Assembly (NCBI RefSeq): GCF_018614655.1 | Contig: NZ_JAGGOG010000014.1 | Coordinates: 310,001 to 374,000, forward strand | Length of the DNA: 64,000 bases | Direction of reading: 5' to 3' | Source of the DNA: Pseudomonas fluorescens | Lineage (GTDB): Bacteria > Pseudomonadota > Gammaproteobacteria > Pseudomonadales > Pseudomonadaceae | Shown: piece by piece, positions 18,641 through 26,744 of the stretch | How the letters are laid out: each line of letters starts with the position of its first letter | Position numbering within the stretch: the stretch's first letter is position 1 | Notes under the pieces: model-generated | Seen by the model: only the letters and a program-made list of their open reading frames with translations | Database searches by the model: none | What the model was told of the DNA's origin: nothing | Made by a program: the position numbers and the translations under genes

Positions 18641-19867
18641 ATGAGTGATTCGGTGGGCAATCGCCAGGCGGGCAACCCCCTGGCCTGGGTCAACGGCAGT
18701 GATGCCCCGGAAAAGCGCAGCCTCGACCTCGGCTTCATAGCCTTGAGCGACTGCGCCTCGGTGGTGGTCGCCGCCACCCAGGGCTTCGCCCAGCCCTACG
18801 GCCTGACCCTGAACCTCAAGCGCCAATCGTCGTGGGCTAATCTGCGGGACAAGCTGGTCAGCGGCGAACTGGATGCCGCCCACAGCCTGTATGGGCTGAT
18901 CTACGCCGTGCACCTGGGAATTGGCGGTATCGCCCCCACCGACATGGCGGTGCTGATGGGCCTGAACCAGAATGGCCAAAGCATCAACCTGTCCCACGGC
19001 CTGCAGCAGCAAGGGGTGACCAGTCCTGAGGCACTGAATCACCACGCGCACCAAAGCCGAACAAAACTCACCTTCGCCCAGACCTTTCCCACAGGCACTC
19101 ACGCCATGTGGTTGTATTACTGGCTGGCCAGCCAGGGCATCCATCCGTTGCAGGATGTTGAGAGTGTGGTGGTGCCACCGCCGCAAATGGTCGCGCACCT
19201 GCAAGCCGGGAGAATTGATGGTTTTTGCGTCGGCGAGCCGTGGTGTGCCAGTGCGGTGAAGCAAAACCAGGGCTTCACCTTGGCCACCACCCAGACCATT
19301 TGGCCGGATCATCCGGAAAAAGTCCTCGGCTGCACCCAGGCATTCGTCGAGCAATACCCCAACACGGCACGCGTGTTGGTGATGGCGATTTTGGAGGCCA
19401 GTCGCTTTATCGATGAAAGCCCTGAAAATCGCCACTCCACTGCGCAATTGCTTAGCGCCCGGGACTACCTTGATGCCCCCCTCGATTGCATCGAGCCGCG
19501 CCTGCTGGGCGAGTATGACGACGGCCTGGGCAACCACTGGCAAGACCTCCACGCCCTGCGTTTTCACGGTGGTGGCAAGGTCAACCTGCCTTATCTGTCC
19601 GACGGTATGTGGTTCATGACCCAGTTCCGCCGTTGGGGTTTGTTGCGCGAAGACCCGGACTACCTCGGCGTCGCCCGTCAGGTCCAGCAACTGGAGATCT
19701 ATCGCGAGGCCGCAACGGCCGTGGGCGTCGCGGCCTGGGGCGAGGAAATGCGCAGCAGCCAACTAATCGATGGCAAGGTCTGGGACGGTTCGGACCCGGC
19801 CGGCTATGCCCGTAGCTTCCGTCTGCATGCCATGGCCGACACTGCCGCCCAACTCGCCCGGCGCTGA
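18641..19867 (+). CDS. nasS: Nitrate sensor NasS (NrtA-like, cytoplasmic)
   Basis: 408-residue protein related to periplasmic nitrate-binding NrtA but without a signal peptide. In the NasST system NasS holds NasT until nitrate or nitrite binds. Seen: LDLGFIALSDCASVVVAATQGFA at the start of the binding fold, LKRQSSWANLRDKL, and GRIDGFCVGEPWC, all typical of NrtA/NasS. I chose ATG 18641 (MSDSVGNRQ) over the TTG one codon before; the 'aaggtagg' upstream is the ribosome site. nasT follows after 15 bases. The transcript begins at a sigma-54 promoter and ANTAR leader. Confidence 0.93.
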   Translation: MSDSVGNRQAGNPLAWVNGSDAPEKRSLDLGFIALSDCASVVVAATQGFAQPYGLTLNLKRQSSWANLRDKLVSGELDAAHSLYGLIYAVHLGIGGIAPTDMAVLMGLNQNGQSINLSHGLQQQGVTSPEALNHHAHQSRTKLTFAQTFPTGTHAMWLYYWLASQGIHPLQDVESVVVPPPQMVAHLQAGRIDGFCVGEPWCASAVKQNQGFTLATTQTIWPDHPEKVLGCTQAFVEQYPNTARVLVMAILEASRFIDESPENRHSTAQLLSARDYLDAPLDCIEPRLLGEYDDGLGNHWQDLHALRFHGGGKVNLPYLSDGMWFMTQFRRWGLLREDPDYLGVARQVQQLEIYREAATAVGVAAWGEEMRSSQLIDGKVWDGSDPAGYARSFRLHAMADTAAQLARR

Positions 19868-19882
19868 CAGGAGGATGACCTT

Positions 19883-20458
19883 ATGTTGCGAATCCTGCTG
19901 ATCAATGACACTGCGCGCAAAGTCGGGCGCCTCAAGGCCGCGCTGACCGAGGCCGGATTCGAGGTCATCGACGAATCCGGGCTGACCATCGACCTGCCCG
20001 CACGGGTCGAAACAGTGCGCCCGGACGTGATCCTGATCGATACCGAGTCACCGGGCCGCGATGTCATGGAGCAAGTGGTGCTGGTCAGCCGCGACCAGCC
20101 ACGGCCCATTGTGATGTTTACCGATGAGCACGACCCTGTGGTGATGCGTCAGGCGATCAAATCCGGGGTCAGTGCCTATATTGTCGAAGGTATCCAGGCC
20201 CAGCGCCTGCAACCGATCCTCGACGTGGCCATGGCCCGCTTCGAAAGCGACCAGGCCCTGCGCGCGCAGTTGCAGGCCCGGGACCAGCAGTTGGCAGAGC
20301 GCAAACGCATCGAACTGGCCAAGGGCCTATTGATGAAAATGAAGGACTGCAATGAAGAAGAGGCCTACACCCTGATGCGCCGCCAGGCCATGAGCCGGCA
20401 ACAGAAGCTGATCCAGGTGGCAGAGCAAATTATTGCCATGAGCGAATTACTGGGCTGA
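19883..20458 (+). CDS. nasT: ANTAR-domain antiterminator NasT
   Basis: 191-residue RNA-binding regulator that, once freed from NasS, binds two-hairpin leader RNAs and prevents termination. The N-terminal receiver-like domain (1-120) has an altered acidic pocket (IND where receivers have DD), although an Asp remains at the phosphorylation position (VILIDTES). The C-terminal ANTAR domain is residues ~125-190: RKRIELAKGLLMKMKDCNEEEAYTLMRR split across its three helices, with KLIQVAEQIIAM. Three matching RNA targets lie in this window (18528, 20684, 23874). ATG 19883 follows AGGAGG. Confidence 0.95.
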   Translation: MLRILLINDTARKVGRLKAALTEAGFEVIDESGLTIDLPARVETVRPDVILIDTESPGRDVMEQVVLVSRDQPRPIVMFTDEHDPVVMRQAIKSGVSAYIVEGIQAQRLQPILDVAMARFESDQALRAQLQARDQQLAERKRIELAKGLLMKMKDCNEEEAYTLMRRQAMSRQQKLIQVAEQIIAMSELLG

Positions 20459-20510
20459 AAAGTCCGTGTAGATACCGTCTTGCACGTCACCAGGCAAGAA
20501 TTTGGCCCGT

Positions 20511-20620
20511 TGTAGCCGCTGCCGAGGCACGAGGCTGCGATAAGGGCCGAAGGACCTTCAGCGGTTTCAAGATCCTGGCGACTGCTGCGCAGCCGATCGC
20601 AGGCTGCGCCAGCGGCTACA
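20511..20620. repeat. Extragenic palindromic repeat pair between nasT and nasA
   Basis: TGTAGCCGCTGCCGAGGCACGAGGCTGCGAT at 20511-20541 faces an inverted, partly matching arm (GATCGCAGGCTGCGCCAGCGGCTACA, 20595-20620). This is another common Pseudomonas palindromic repeat family, different from the GTGGGAGC REP class. It may end the nasST transcript. Confidence 0.75.
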
Positions 20621-20653
20621 GGTGATCGACACATTCCCCCCCGCTGCCGATAT

Positions 20654-20669
20654 TGGCTCAGGTCTTGCT
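20654..20669 (+). promoter_or_regulatory. Sigma-54 promoter of nasA
   Basis: TGGCTCAGGTCTTGCT has GG and GC ten bases apart, matching -24/-12. It is 15 bases upstream of the first leader hairpin, the same arrangement as at the two other nas units. Confidence 0.8.
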
Positions 20670-20683
20670 ACACAATCACCACA

Positions 20684-20766
20684 GGTAGCCAACGGCGGTT
20701 GCCCCTCCACGACAAAGACGTCGCACACCCGGTTTGCCCTCGCGAACCCGGTGGCGGCGTTTTTTC
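20684..20766 (+). promoter_or_regulatory. ANTAR-target antitermination leader of nasA
   Basis: P1 is 20684-20703, stem GGTAGCC / GGTTGCC (7 pairs, two wobbles), hexaloop AACGGC. P2 is 20710-20723, stem CGAC / GTCG, hexaloop AAAGAC. Both loops carry A1 and G4. An imperfect long hairpin (about 20718-20760) ending in TTTTTT shares its 5' arm with P2 and is the terminator. The nasA ATG lies about 96 bases further on. Confidence 0.8.
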
Positions 20767-20861
20767 GTTTTGGCCCCATAACCCGGGGCCGATGGAGCGG
20801 CCTTAGCCAGCTGTTCCATCACAAGGCCTTCTTACAAGCCCCCTTACCGCTGAGGTGCGTG

Positions 20862-22073
20862 ATGAAATCAAGCTTCTGGAAATCCGGTCATACCCCGACC
20901 TTGTTTGCCGCGTTCCTGTATTTCGACCTGAGTTTCATGGTCTGGTACCTGCTCGGTCCACTGGCGATACAGATCGCCGCCGACCTGCACCTGACCACCC
21001 AGCAGCGCGGTCTGGTGGTGGCAACGCCGATCCTCGCGGGCGCCGTCCTGCGGTTTCTGATGGGCATGCTGGCAGACAAGCTGTCACCCAAGACCGCCGG
21101 GCTGATTGGCCAGGTCATAGTTATCGTGGCACTGTTCGTCGCCTGGAAACTGGGGATTCACAGTTATGAACACGCGTTGCTGCTGGGGATGTTCCTCGGC
21201 ATGGCCGGCGCTTCTTTTGCCGTTGCCCTGCCCCTGGCGTCCCAGTGGTACCCCGCCGAGCACCAGGGCAAGGCCATGGGCATTGCCGGTGCAGGCAACT
21301 CCGGGACGGTGTTTGCAGCCCTGCTGGCGCCGGTGTTGGCGGCCGCGTTCGGCTGGAGCAATGTGTTTGGCTTCGCCCTGATTCCGCTGATCCTGACCCT
21401 GATCGTCTTCGCCTGGCTGGCCCGCAACGCCCCCGAACGGCCAAAAGCCAAGTCCATGGCCGACTACTTCAAGGCACTCGGCGACCGCGATAGTTGGTGG
21501 TTCATGTTTTTCTACAGCGTGACCTTCGGCGGATTCATCGGCCTGGCCAGCGCCCTGCCCGGCTACTTCAACGACCAGTACGGCTTGAGCCCGGTCGCCG
21601 CGGGTTACTACACCGCTGCCTGCGTGTTTGGTGGCAGCCTGATGCGACCTCTGGGCGGCGCGCTGGCCGATCGATTCGGTGGAATTCGCACCTTGCTGGG
21701 CATGTACAGCGTGGCGGCAATCTGTATTACCGCGGTGGGTTTCAACCTGCCGAGCTCCTACGCAGCCCTGGCGCTTTTCGTCTGCACCATGCTTGGCCTG
21801 GGTGCCGGTAACGGTGCGGTGTTCCAACTGGTACCCCAGCGCTTTCGCCGGGAGATCGGCGTGATGACCGGCCTGATCGGCATGGCGGGCGGCATCGGCG
21901 GTTTCGCCCTGGCGGCGGGCATGGGCGCGATCAAGCAAAGCACCGGTAGCTATCAACTCGCACTTTGGTTGTTCGCGAGCCTCGGCGTGCTGGCCTGGTT
22001 CGGCCTACATGGGGTCAAGCGTCGCTGGAGGACCACCTGGGGCTCGGCGGCCGTCACCGCTGCGCGGGTCTGA
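20862..22073 (+). CDS. nasA: Nitrate/nitrite transporter, MFS (NarK/NasA type)
   Basis: 403-residue major-facilitator protein with 12 predicted membrane helices importing nitrate for assimilation. Typical nitrate-porter segments are present: GMAGASFAVALPLASQWYP and GLGAGNGAVFQLVPQRF carry the two nitrate signature motifs. I start at ATG 20862 (MKSSFWKSGHTP), preceded by TGAGGTGCG. The frame is open upstream to 20622, but that would translate the leader RNA. Its stop overlaps the start of the phosphatase/kinase gene (ATGA). Confidence 0.93.
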   Translation: MKSSFWKSGHTPTLFAAFLYFDLSFMVWYLLGPLAIQIAADLHLTTQQRGLVVATPILAGAVLRFLMGMLADKLSPKTAGLIGQVIVIVALFVAWKLGIHSYEHALLLGMFLGMAGASFAVALPLASQWYPAEHQGKAMGIAGAGNSGTVFAALLAPVLAAAFGWSNVFGFALIPLILTLIVFAWLARNAPERPKAKSMADYFKALGDRDSWWFMFFYSVTFGGFIGLASALPGYFNDQYGLSPVAAGYYTAACVFGGSLMRPLGGALADRFGGIRTLLGMYSVAAICITAVGFNLPSSYAALALFVCTMLGLGAGNGAVFQLVPQRFRREIGVMTGLIGMAGGIGGFALAAGMGAIKQSTGSYQLALWLFASLGVLAWFGLHGVKRRWRTTWGSAAVTAARV

Positions 22074-23743
22074 TGAGCCTGCAACTGAGCGTCGCCCAGG
22101 CCAGTGCCACCGGCCCACGGGCGGAAAACCAGGATGCCTTGCGCCTGGTTACCCCCGCCCCTGAGTTGGCCGCGAGCAAAGGCTATTTGTGTGCCATCGC
22201 CGACGGCGTCAGCCAATGCGCCGACGGTGGCCTCGCCGCCCGCTCAACCCTGCAAGCTCTGGCGCTGGACTACTACGCCACACCGCAAACCTGGGACGTG
22301 GCCCAGGCCCTGGACCGCTTGCTGCTGGCACAGAACCGCTGGCTGCAGGCCAACGGTGGTGGCCTGCCGTTGCTCACCACCCTCAGTGCCCTGGTATTTC
22401 GTGGGCAGCGCTTCACCCTGGCGCATGTCGGTGACTGCCGGGTGTACCGCTGGCTGGACGGCGACTTGCAGCGCATCAGTGAAGAACATGTCTGGGAACA
22501 ACCGGGCATGCAACATGTGCTCAAGCGCGCCCTGGGACTGGATCAACACTTGGTGGTGGATTTTCTCGACGGTGAGCTACGTGAGGGTGAGTGTTTTTTG
22601 CTGCTCAGCGATGGAGTCTGGGCGACGCTGGGCGATCACAGCATCAGCGCCATCCTGCGGGAACAGTCGGACCTGGACCTCGCCGTGAACACCCTGGTCA
22701 GCGCTGCGCATCTGGCGGGCAGCCAAGACAATGCCAGCGCCCTGCTGGTGCGTATCGACCAACTGGGCGCCGCCACCCTCGGCGATGCCCTGGTGCAGTT
22801 GCGCCAATGGCCCCTGCCACCCGCCTTGAAAGCCGGGCAGCGTTTTGAGGGCTGGCAGGTAGAAACGGTGCTGGGGCAAAGTCGGCAGTCCCTGCTTTAC
22901 CGTGTGCGCGATGCCCAGCACCAGTCTTGGCTGTTGAAGACCTTGCCGGCCGGCCACGATGGTGACACCCATGCCGCGCAAGCCTTGCTATCGGAGGAAT
23001 GGTTTCTGCGCCGAGTCGCCGGGCGAGCGTTTCCTGAAGTCCACCCCGCCAGCGGCCGTCTGCATTTGTACTACGTGATGCGTGAATACACTGGCCAGAC
23101 CCTGGCCGAGCTGTTTAAGCAGCAAGGCCCGTTGCCCCTGGCGCAATGGCAGTTCCTCGCCGAACGCTTGCTGCGTGCGGTGGGGCTGTTGCACCGCAGG
23201 CAAATCCTGCACCGCGACATCAAACCGGAAAACCTGCTGCTGGGAGACGATGGTGAACTGCGCGTCCTGGATTTTGGCCTGGCCTACTGTCCGGGACTTT
23301 CCGAAGACCGTGCCCATTTGTTGCCTGGCACCCCGAGCTTCATCGCACCCGAAGCCTTCAATGGAGAACCTCCTACACCGCAGCAGGATCTGTACAGCAT
23401 CGGCGTGACGTTGTACTACCTGCTGACCGGGCATTATCCCTACGGTGAAATCGAGGCTTTCCAACGGCCCAAGTTCGCCCTGCCCATCAGTGCCAGTCGA
23501 TATCGGCCCGACCTGCCTGATTGGCTACAACAAGGCCTGGAGCGGGCAGTGGCCGCCCAACCTGAGCATCGTTATGAAACCGCCGAGGAATGGCTGCTGG
23601 TACTGGAACACGCCGAGCGCAGTGAGTTGAGCCTGCGCCCCAGGCCACTGCTGGAACGGGAACCGCTCAAGGTCTGGCAGACCCTGGCAGTTGCATCATT
23701 GTTGATCAATCTGGTGCTGCTGTACTGGCTATTGCACCGCTAA
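22073..23743 (+). CDS. Membrane-anchored fusion of PP2C-type phosphatase and Hanks-type Ser/Thr kinase
   Basis: 556 residues from ATG 22073, which overlaps the nasA stop. Residues 1-230 form a PP2C phosphatase with metal ligands in IADGVS (D44), HVGD (D121), LLSDG (D180) and SQDN (D219). Residues ~260-515 form a protein kinase: LLKT (K289), HRDIKPEN (380-387), DFG (400-402), APE (425-427). The glycine loop is degenerate (LGQSRQS). A single membrane helix (537-553) closes the protein, leaving both catalytic domains cytoplasmic. The equivalent position in P. aeruginosa carries a kinase gene. Co-translation with the nitrate transporter suggests post-translational control of nitrate uptake or reduction; the target is unknown. 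Confidence 0.9.
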   Translation: MSLQLSVAQASATGPRAENQDALRLVTPAPELAASKGYLCAIADGVSQCADGGLAARSTLQALALDYYATPQTWDVAQALDRLLLAQNRWLQANGGGLPLLTTLSALVFRGQRFTLAHVGDCRVYRWLDGDLQRISEEHVWEQPGMQHVLKRALGLDQHLVVDFLDGELREGECFLLLSDGVWATLGDHSISAILREQSDLDLAVNTLVSAAHLAGSQDNASALLVRIDQLGAATLGDALVQLRQWPLPPALKAGQRFEGWQVETVLGQSRQSLLYRVRDAQHQSWLLKTLPAGHDGDTHAAQALLSEEWFLRRVAGRAFPEVHPASGRLHLYYVMREYTGQTLAELFKQQGPLPLAQWQFLAERLLRAVGLLHRRQILHRDIKPENLLLGDDGELRVLDFGLAYCPGLSEDRAHLLPGTPSFIAPEAFNGEPPTPQQDLYSIGVTLYYLLTGHYPYGEIEAFQRPKFALPISASRYRPDLPDWLQQGLERAVAAQPEHRYETAEEWLLVLEHAERSELSLRPRPLLEREPLKVWQTLAVASLLINLVLLYWLLHR

Positions 23744-23802
23744 GGGGCGAAACCTCTCGAACTTTGCGCCACATCGCCAATAAACCCCGGCATCACCTCA
23801 CT

Positions 23803-23818
23803 TGGCACAACCACTGCA
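23803..23818 (+). promoter_or_regulatory. Sigma-54 promoter of nirB operon
   Basis: TGGCACAACCACTGCA: near-consensus -24 TGGCAC with GG and GC ten bases apart. It precedes the third ANTAR leader and gives nirBD-nasC-cobA their own nitrogen-controlled start. Confidence 0.8.
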
Positions 23819-23873
23819 TTAGTTCTTCCATCAACACACATATAGCCGCCCCTTCAACGTCGAAGGTCGAGCT

Positions 23874-23938
23874 TCCCGAGAGAACGGGACCAGGACAAAG
23901 GCGTCCTCGCTAGGTAACTAGTGGGGACGCCTTTTTTT
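23874..23938 (+). promoter_or_regulatory. ANTAR-target antitermination leader of nirB operon
   Basis: The cleanest of the three leaders. P1 is 23874-23889, perfect stem TCCCG / CGGGA with hexaloop AGAGAA. P2 is 23892-23907, perfect stem AGGAC / GTCCT with hexaloop AAAGGC. Both loops have A1 and G4. The terminator (AAGGCGTCC with GGACGCCTT, 23898-23933, then seven T) re-uses the 3' half of P2, so binding of NasT to P2 would block it. Confidence 0.88.
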
Positions 23939-23976
23939 GTTTGCGCACGATTTGTCGAGCCACTGCGGAGAACGAC

Positions 23977-26430
23977 ATGAAGAAACTCAAACTGGTGATG
24001 ATCGGCAACGGCATGGCCGGGGTTCGCACCCTTGAAGAATTGCTCAAGCTCAGCAGCGAGCTATACGACATCACCGTCTTTGGCGCCGAGCCCCACACCA
24101 ACTACAACCGCATCCTGCTGTCGCCGGTGCTGGCCGGCGAGCAGACGTTCGAAGAGATCGTGCTCAACGACTTGAGTTGGTATCTGGACAACGACATCAA
24201 GCTGCTGCTTAACCGCAAAGTGGTGCAGATCGACCGGGTCAAACGTAAAGTCATCGCCGAAGACGGCAGCGAAGCCGAGTACGATCGCCTGCTGATCGCT
24301 ACCGGGTCGACGCCGTTTATCCTGCCGATTCCCGGCAACACCTTGCAGGGCGTGATCGGCTACCGCGACATCGCCGACACACAGGCCATGATTGATACCG
24401 CCAAGACTCACAAGCACGCGGTGGTGATCGGCGGCGGCCTGCTCGGCCTGGAAGCCGCCAATGGCCTGATGCTGCGGGGCATGCACGTGACCGTGGTGCA
24501 TATCGGTGAGTGGTTGCTGGAGCGGCAACTGGACAAGACCAGCGGCCAACTGCTGCAAACCGAACTGGAAAGCCGTGGCTTGGTGTTCCGCCTGTGCGAA
24601 CAGACCCAGGCCCTGCATGACGCCGGTAACGGTCGCGTCGGCTCGGTACAGTTCAAGAATGGCGACGTGATCCCCGCCGACCTGGTGGTGATGGCCGCCG
24701 GTATTCGTCCCAATACCGAACTGGCGGAAAAGTCCGGCATCCCGTGCAACCGTGGGATTCTGGTCAATGACACACTGCAAACCTACGATCCGCGCATTTA
24801 TGCCATCGGCGAATGCGCCAGCCATCGCGGGATCGCCTATGGTCTGGTCGCGCCGCTGTTCGAACAGGCCAAGGTCTGCGCCAATCATCTCGCACAATTG
24901 GGCTTTGCCCGCTATCAAGGCTCGGTGACTTCAACCAAGCTGAAAGTGACCGGTATCGACCTGTTCTCCGCCGGCGACTTCATGGGCGGCGAAGGCACTG
25001 AAACCATCACCCTCTCCGACCCGATCGGCGGCGTCTACAAGAAACTGGTGATCAAGGACGACATCCTCGTCGGCGCGTGCCTGTACGGCGACACCGCCGA
25101 CGGTGGCTGGTACTTCCGACAGATCCGTGAGAACCACGCCATTGGCGAGATCCGCGATCACTTGATGTTTGGTGAAAACGCTTTGGGCGACGTAGGCCAT
25201 CAGGGCCAGGACAAGGCCATGAGCATGGCCGACAGCGCCGAAGTCTGCGGCTGCAATGGCGTGTGCAAGGGCACCATCGTCAAGGCGATTCAGGAACAGG
25301 GCCTGTTCAGCGTCGACGAGGTCAAGAAACACACCAAGGCCGCCAGTTCCTGCGGCTCCTGCGCCGGGCTGGTGGAGCAGATCCTGATAAACACCGTGGG
25401 CGGTGCTGCTGACGTCAAACCGAAAAGCGAAAAGGCTATCTGCGGTTGCAGCGACCTCAACCACGGGCAGATCCGCCAAGCCATTCGCGACCAACATTTA
25501 CTGACCATCGCCGGCACCATGAGCTACCTCAACTGGCGCACCCCGAATGGCTGCGCCACCTGCCGCCCGGCATTGAATTACTACCTGATTTCCACCTGGC
25601 CCGGCGAAGCCAAGGATGACCCGCAATCGCGGCTGATCAACGAGCGGGCCCACGCCAACATCCAGAAAGATGGCACCTATTCGGTGGTCCCACGGATGTG
25701 GGGGGGTGTGACCAATCCTTCGGAGCTGCGCCGTATTGCGGATGTGGCAGACAAGTACAACGTGCCCATGGTCAAGGTCACCGGCGGGCAACGCATCGAC
25801 TTGCTGGGGATCAAGAAACAGGACCTTCCGGGTGTCTGGAAGGATCTCGACATGCCCTCCGGCCATGCCTACGGTAAATCCATCCGCACCGTGAAGACCT
25901 GCGTGGGCAGCGAGTTCTGCCGTTTTGGCACGCAGAACTCCACGCAACTGGGCATCGAACTGGAACATGACTTGTTCAACATGTGGTCGCCCCACAAGGT
26001 CAAGCTGGCGGTCTCAGGTTGCCCGCGTAATTGCTCGGAAGCAGGGATCAAGGACGTGGGAATCATCGGCGTCGATTCCGGCTGGGAGATGTACATCGGC
26101 GGCAACGGCGGGATCAAGACCGAGGTCGCCGAGTTCTTCGTCAAGCTGAAAACCGCTGAAGAAGTGCGCGAATACAACGGCGCTTTCCTACAGCTTTACC
26201 GGGAAGAGGCCTTCTACCTGGAGCGCACCGTGCACTACCTGCAACGGGTGGGCATGGAGCACATCAAGAAAGCCGTACTGGAAGATCCAGAACGCCGTCG
26301 GGCCCTCAACGACCGCCTGCAATTCTCCCTGTCGTTCGAACAGGACCCGTGGAAGGAACGCCTGGAGCAGCCACAGTTGAAAAAGGAGTTCGACACCATC
26401 CCCGTCAAACAGCTGGAGGTAACGGTATGA
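23977..26430 (+). CDS. nirB: Assimilatory nitrite reductase NAD(P)H large subunit NirB
   Basis: 817-residue enzyme reducing nitrite to ammonium. Domain order: FAD/NAD(P)H reductase (starting LVMIGNGMAGVRTLEELL), two BFD-like [2Fe-2S] domains (CGCNGVCKG with CGSCAGLVEQ; CGCSDLNHG with CATCRPALNYY), then a sulfite/nitrite reductase half with the siroheme-[4Fe-4S] ligands CVGSEFCRFG and SGCPRNCSE. ATG 23977 (MKKLKLVMIG) is used; the frame upstream is just leader. Its stop overlaps the nirD start. The siroheme it needs is linked to cobA at the end of the operon. Confidence 0.97.
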   Translation: MKKLKLVMIGNGMAGVRTLEELLKLSSELYDITVFGAEPHTNYNRILLSPVLAGEQTFEEIVLNDLSWYLDNDIKLLLNRKVVQIDRVKRKVIAEDGSEAEYDRLLIATGSTPFILPIPGNTLQGVIGYRDIADTQAMIDTAKTHKHAVVIGGGLLGLEAANGLMLRGMHVTVVHIGEWLLERQLDKTSGQLLQTELESRGLVFRLCEQTQALHDAGNGRVGSVQFKNGDVIPADLVVMAAGIRPNTELAEKSGIPCNRGILVNDTLQTYDPRIYAIGECASHRGIAYGLVAPLFEQAKVCANHLAQLGFARYQGSVTSTKLKVTGIDLFSAGDFMGGEGTETITLSDPIGGVYKKLVIKDDILVGACLYGDTADGGWYFRQIRENHAIGEIRDHLMFGENALGDVGHQGQDKAMSMADSAEVCGCNGVCKGTIVKAIQEQGLFSVDEVKKHTKAASSCGSCAGLVEQILINTVGGAADVKPKSEKAICGCSDLNHGQIRQAIRDQHLLTIAGTMSYLNWRTPNGCATCRPALNYYLISTWPGEAKDDPQSRLINERAHANIQKDGTYSVVPRMWGGVTNPSELRRIADVADKYNVPMVKVTGGQRIDLLGIKKQDLPGVWKDLDMPSGHAYGKSIRTVKTCVGSEFCRFGTQNSTQLGIELEHDLFNMWSPHKVKLAVSGCPRNCSEAGIKDVGIIGVDSGWEMYIGGNGGIKTEVAEFFVKLKTAEEVREYNGAFLQLYREEAFYLERTVHYLQRVGMEHIKKAVLEDPERRRALNDRLQFSLSFEQDPWKERLEQPQLKKEFDTIPVKQLEVTV

Positions 26431-26744
26431 ACTGGCTGGATATCTGTGCGCTGGATGAAATCAATGCCCTCGGCTCGCGCATCATCAGCGGACCTAAAGG
26501 CGAGATCGCGATTTTCCGTACCAGTGACGACGAAGTGTTTGCCCTGGATGACCGCTGCCCCCACAAGGGTGGGCCGTTGTCCCAAGGTTTGATCTACGGC
26601 AAGCGAGTTGCCTGCCCATTGCATAACTGGCAGATCGACCTGGCCTCCGGTGAAGCCCAGGCACCGGATATCGGTTGCGCTCACCATCATCACGCCCGGG
26701 TTGAAAACGGTCGAGTCATGCTGGCCCTGCGGGACGCCGGTTGA
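26427..26744 (+). CDS. nirD: Nitrite reductase small subunit NirD (Rieske type)
   Basis: 105-residue Rieske [2Fe-2S] protein that partners NirB. Ligand boxes CPHKGG and CPLHNW are intact. The ATG at 26427 overlaps the nirB stop and its own stop overlaps the nasC ATG, so nirB-nirD-nasC are translationally coupled. An in-frame ATG further upstream lies inside nirB and is not needed. Confidence 0.95.
   Translation: MNWLDICALDEINALGSRIISGPKGEIAIFRTSDDEVFALDDRCPHKGGPLSQGLIYGKRVACPLHNWQIDLASGEAQAPDIGCAHHHHARVENGRVMLALRDAG

Noticed and set aside
20622..20861. Extended N-terminus for nasA starting at 20622
   Set aside because: It would translate the sigma-54 promoter and ANTAR leader; ATG 20862 has a ribosome site and gives the normal transporter N-terminus.
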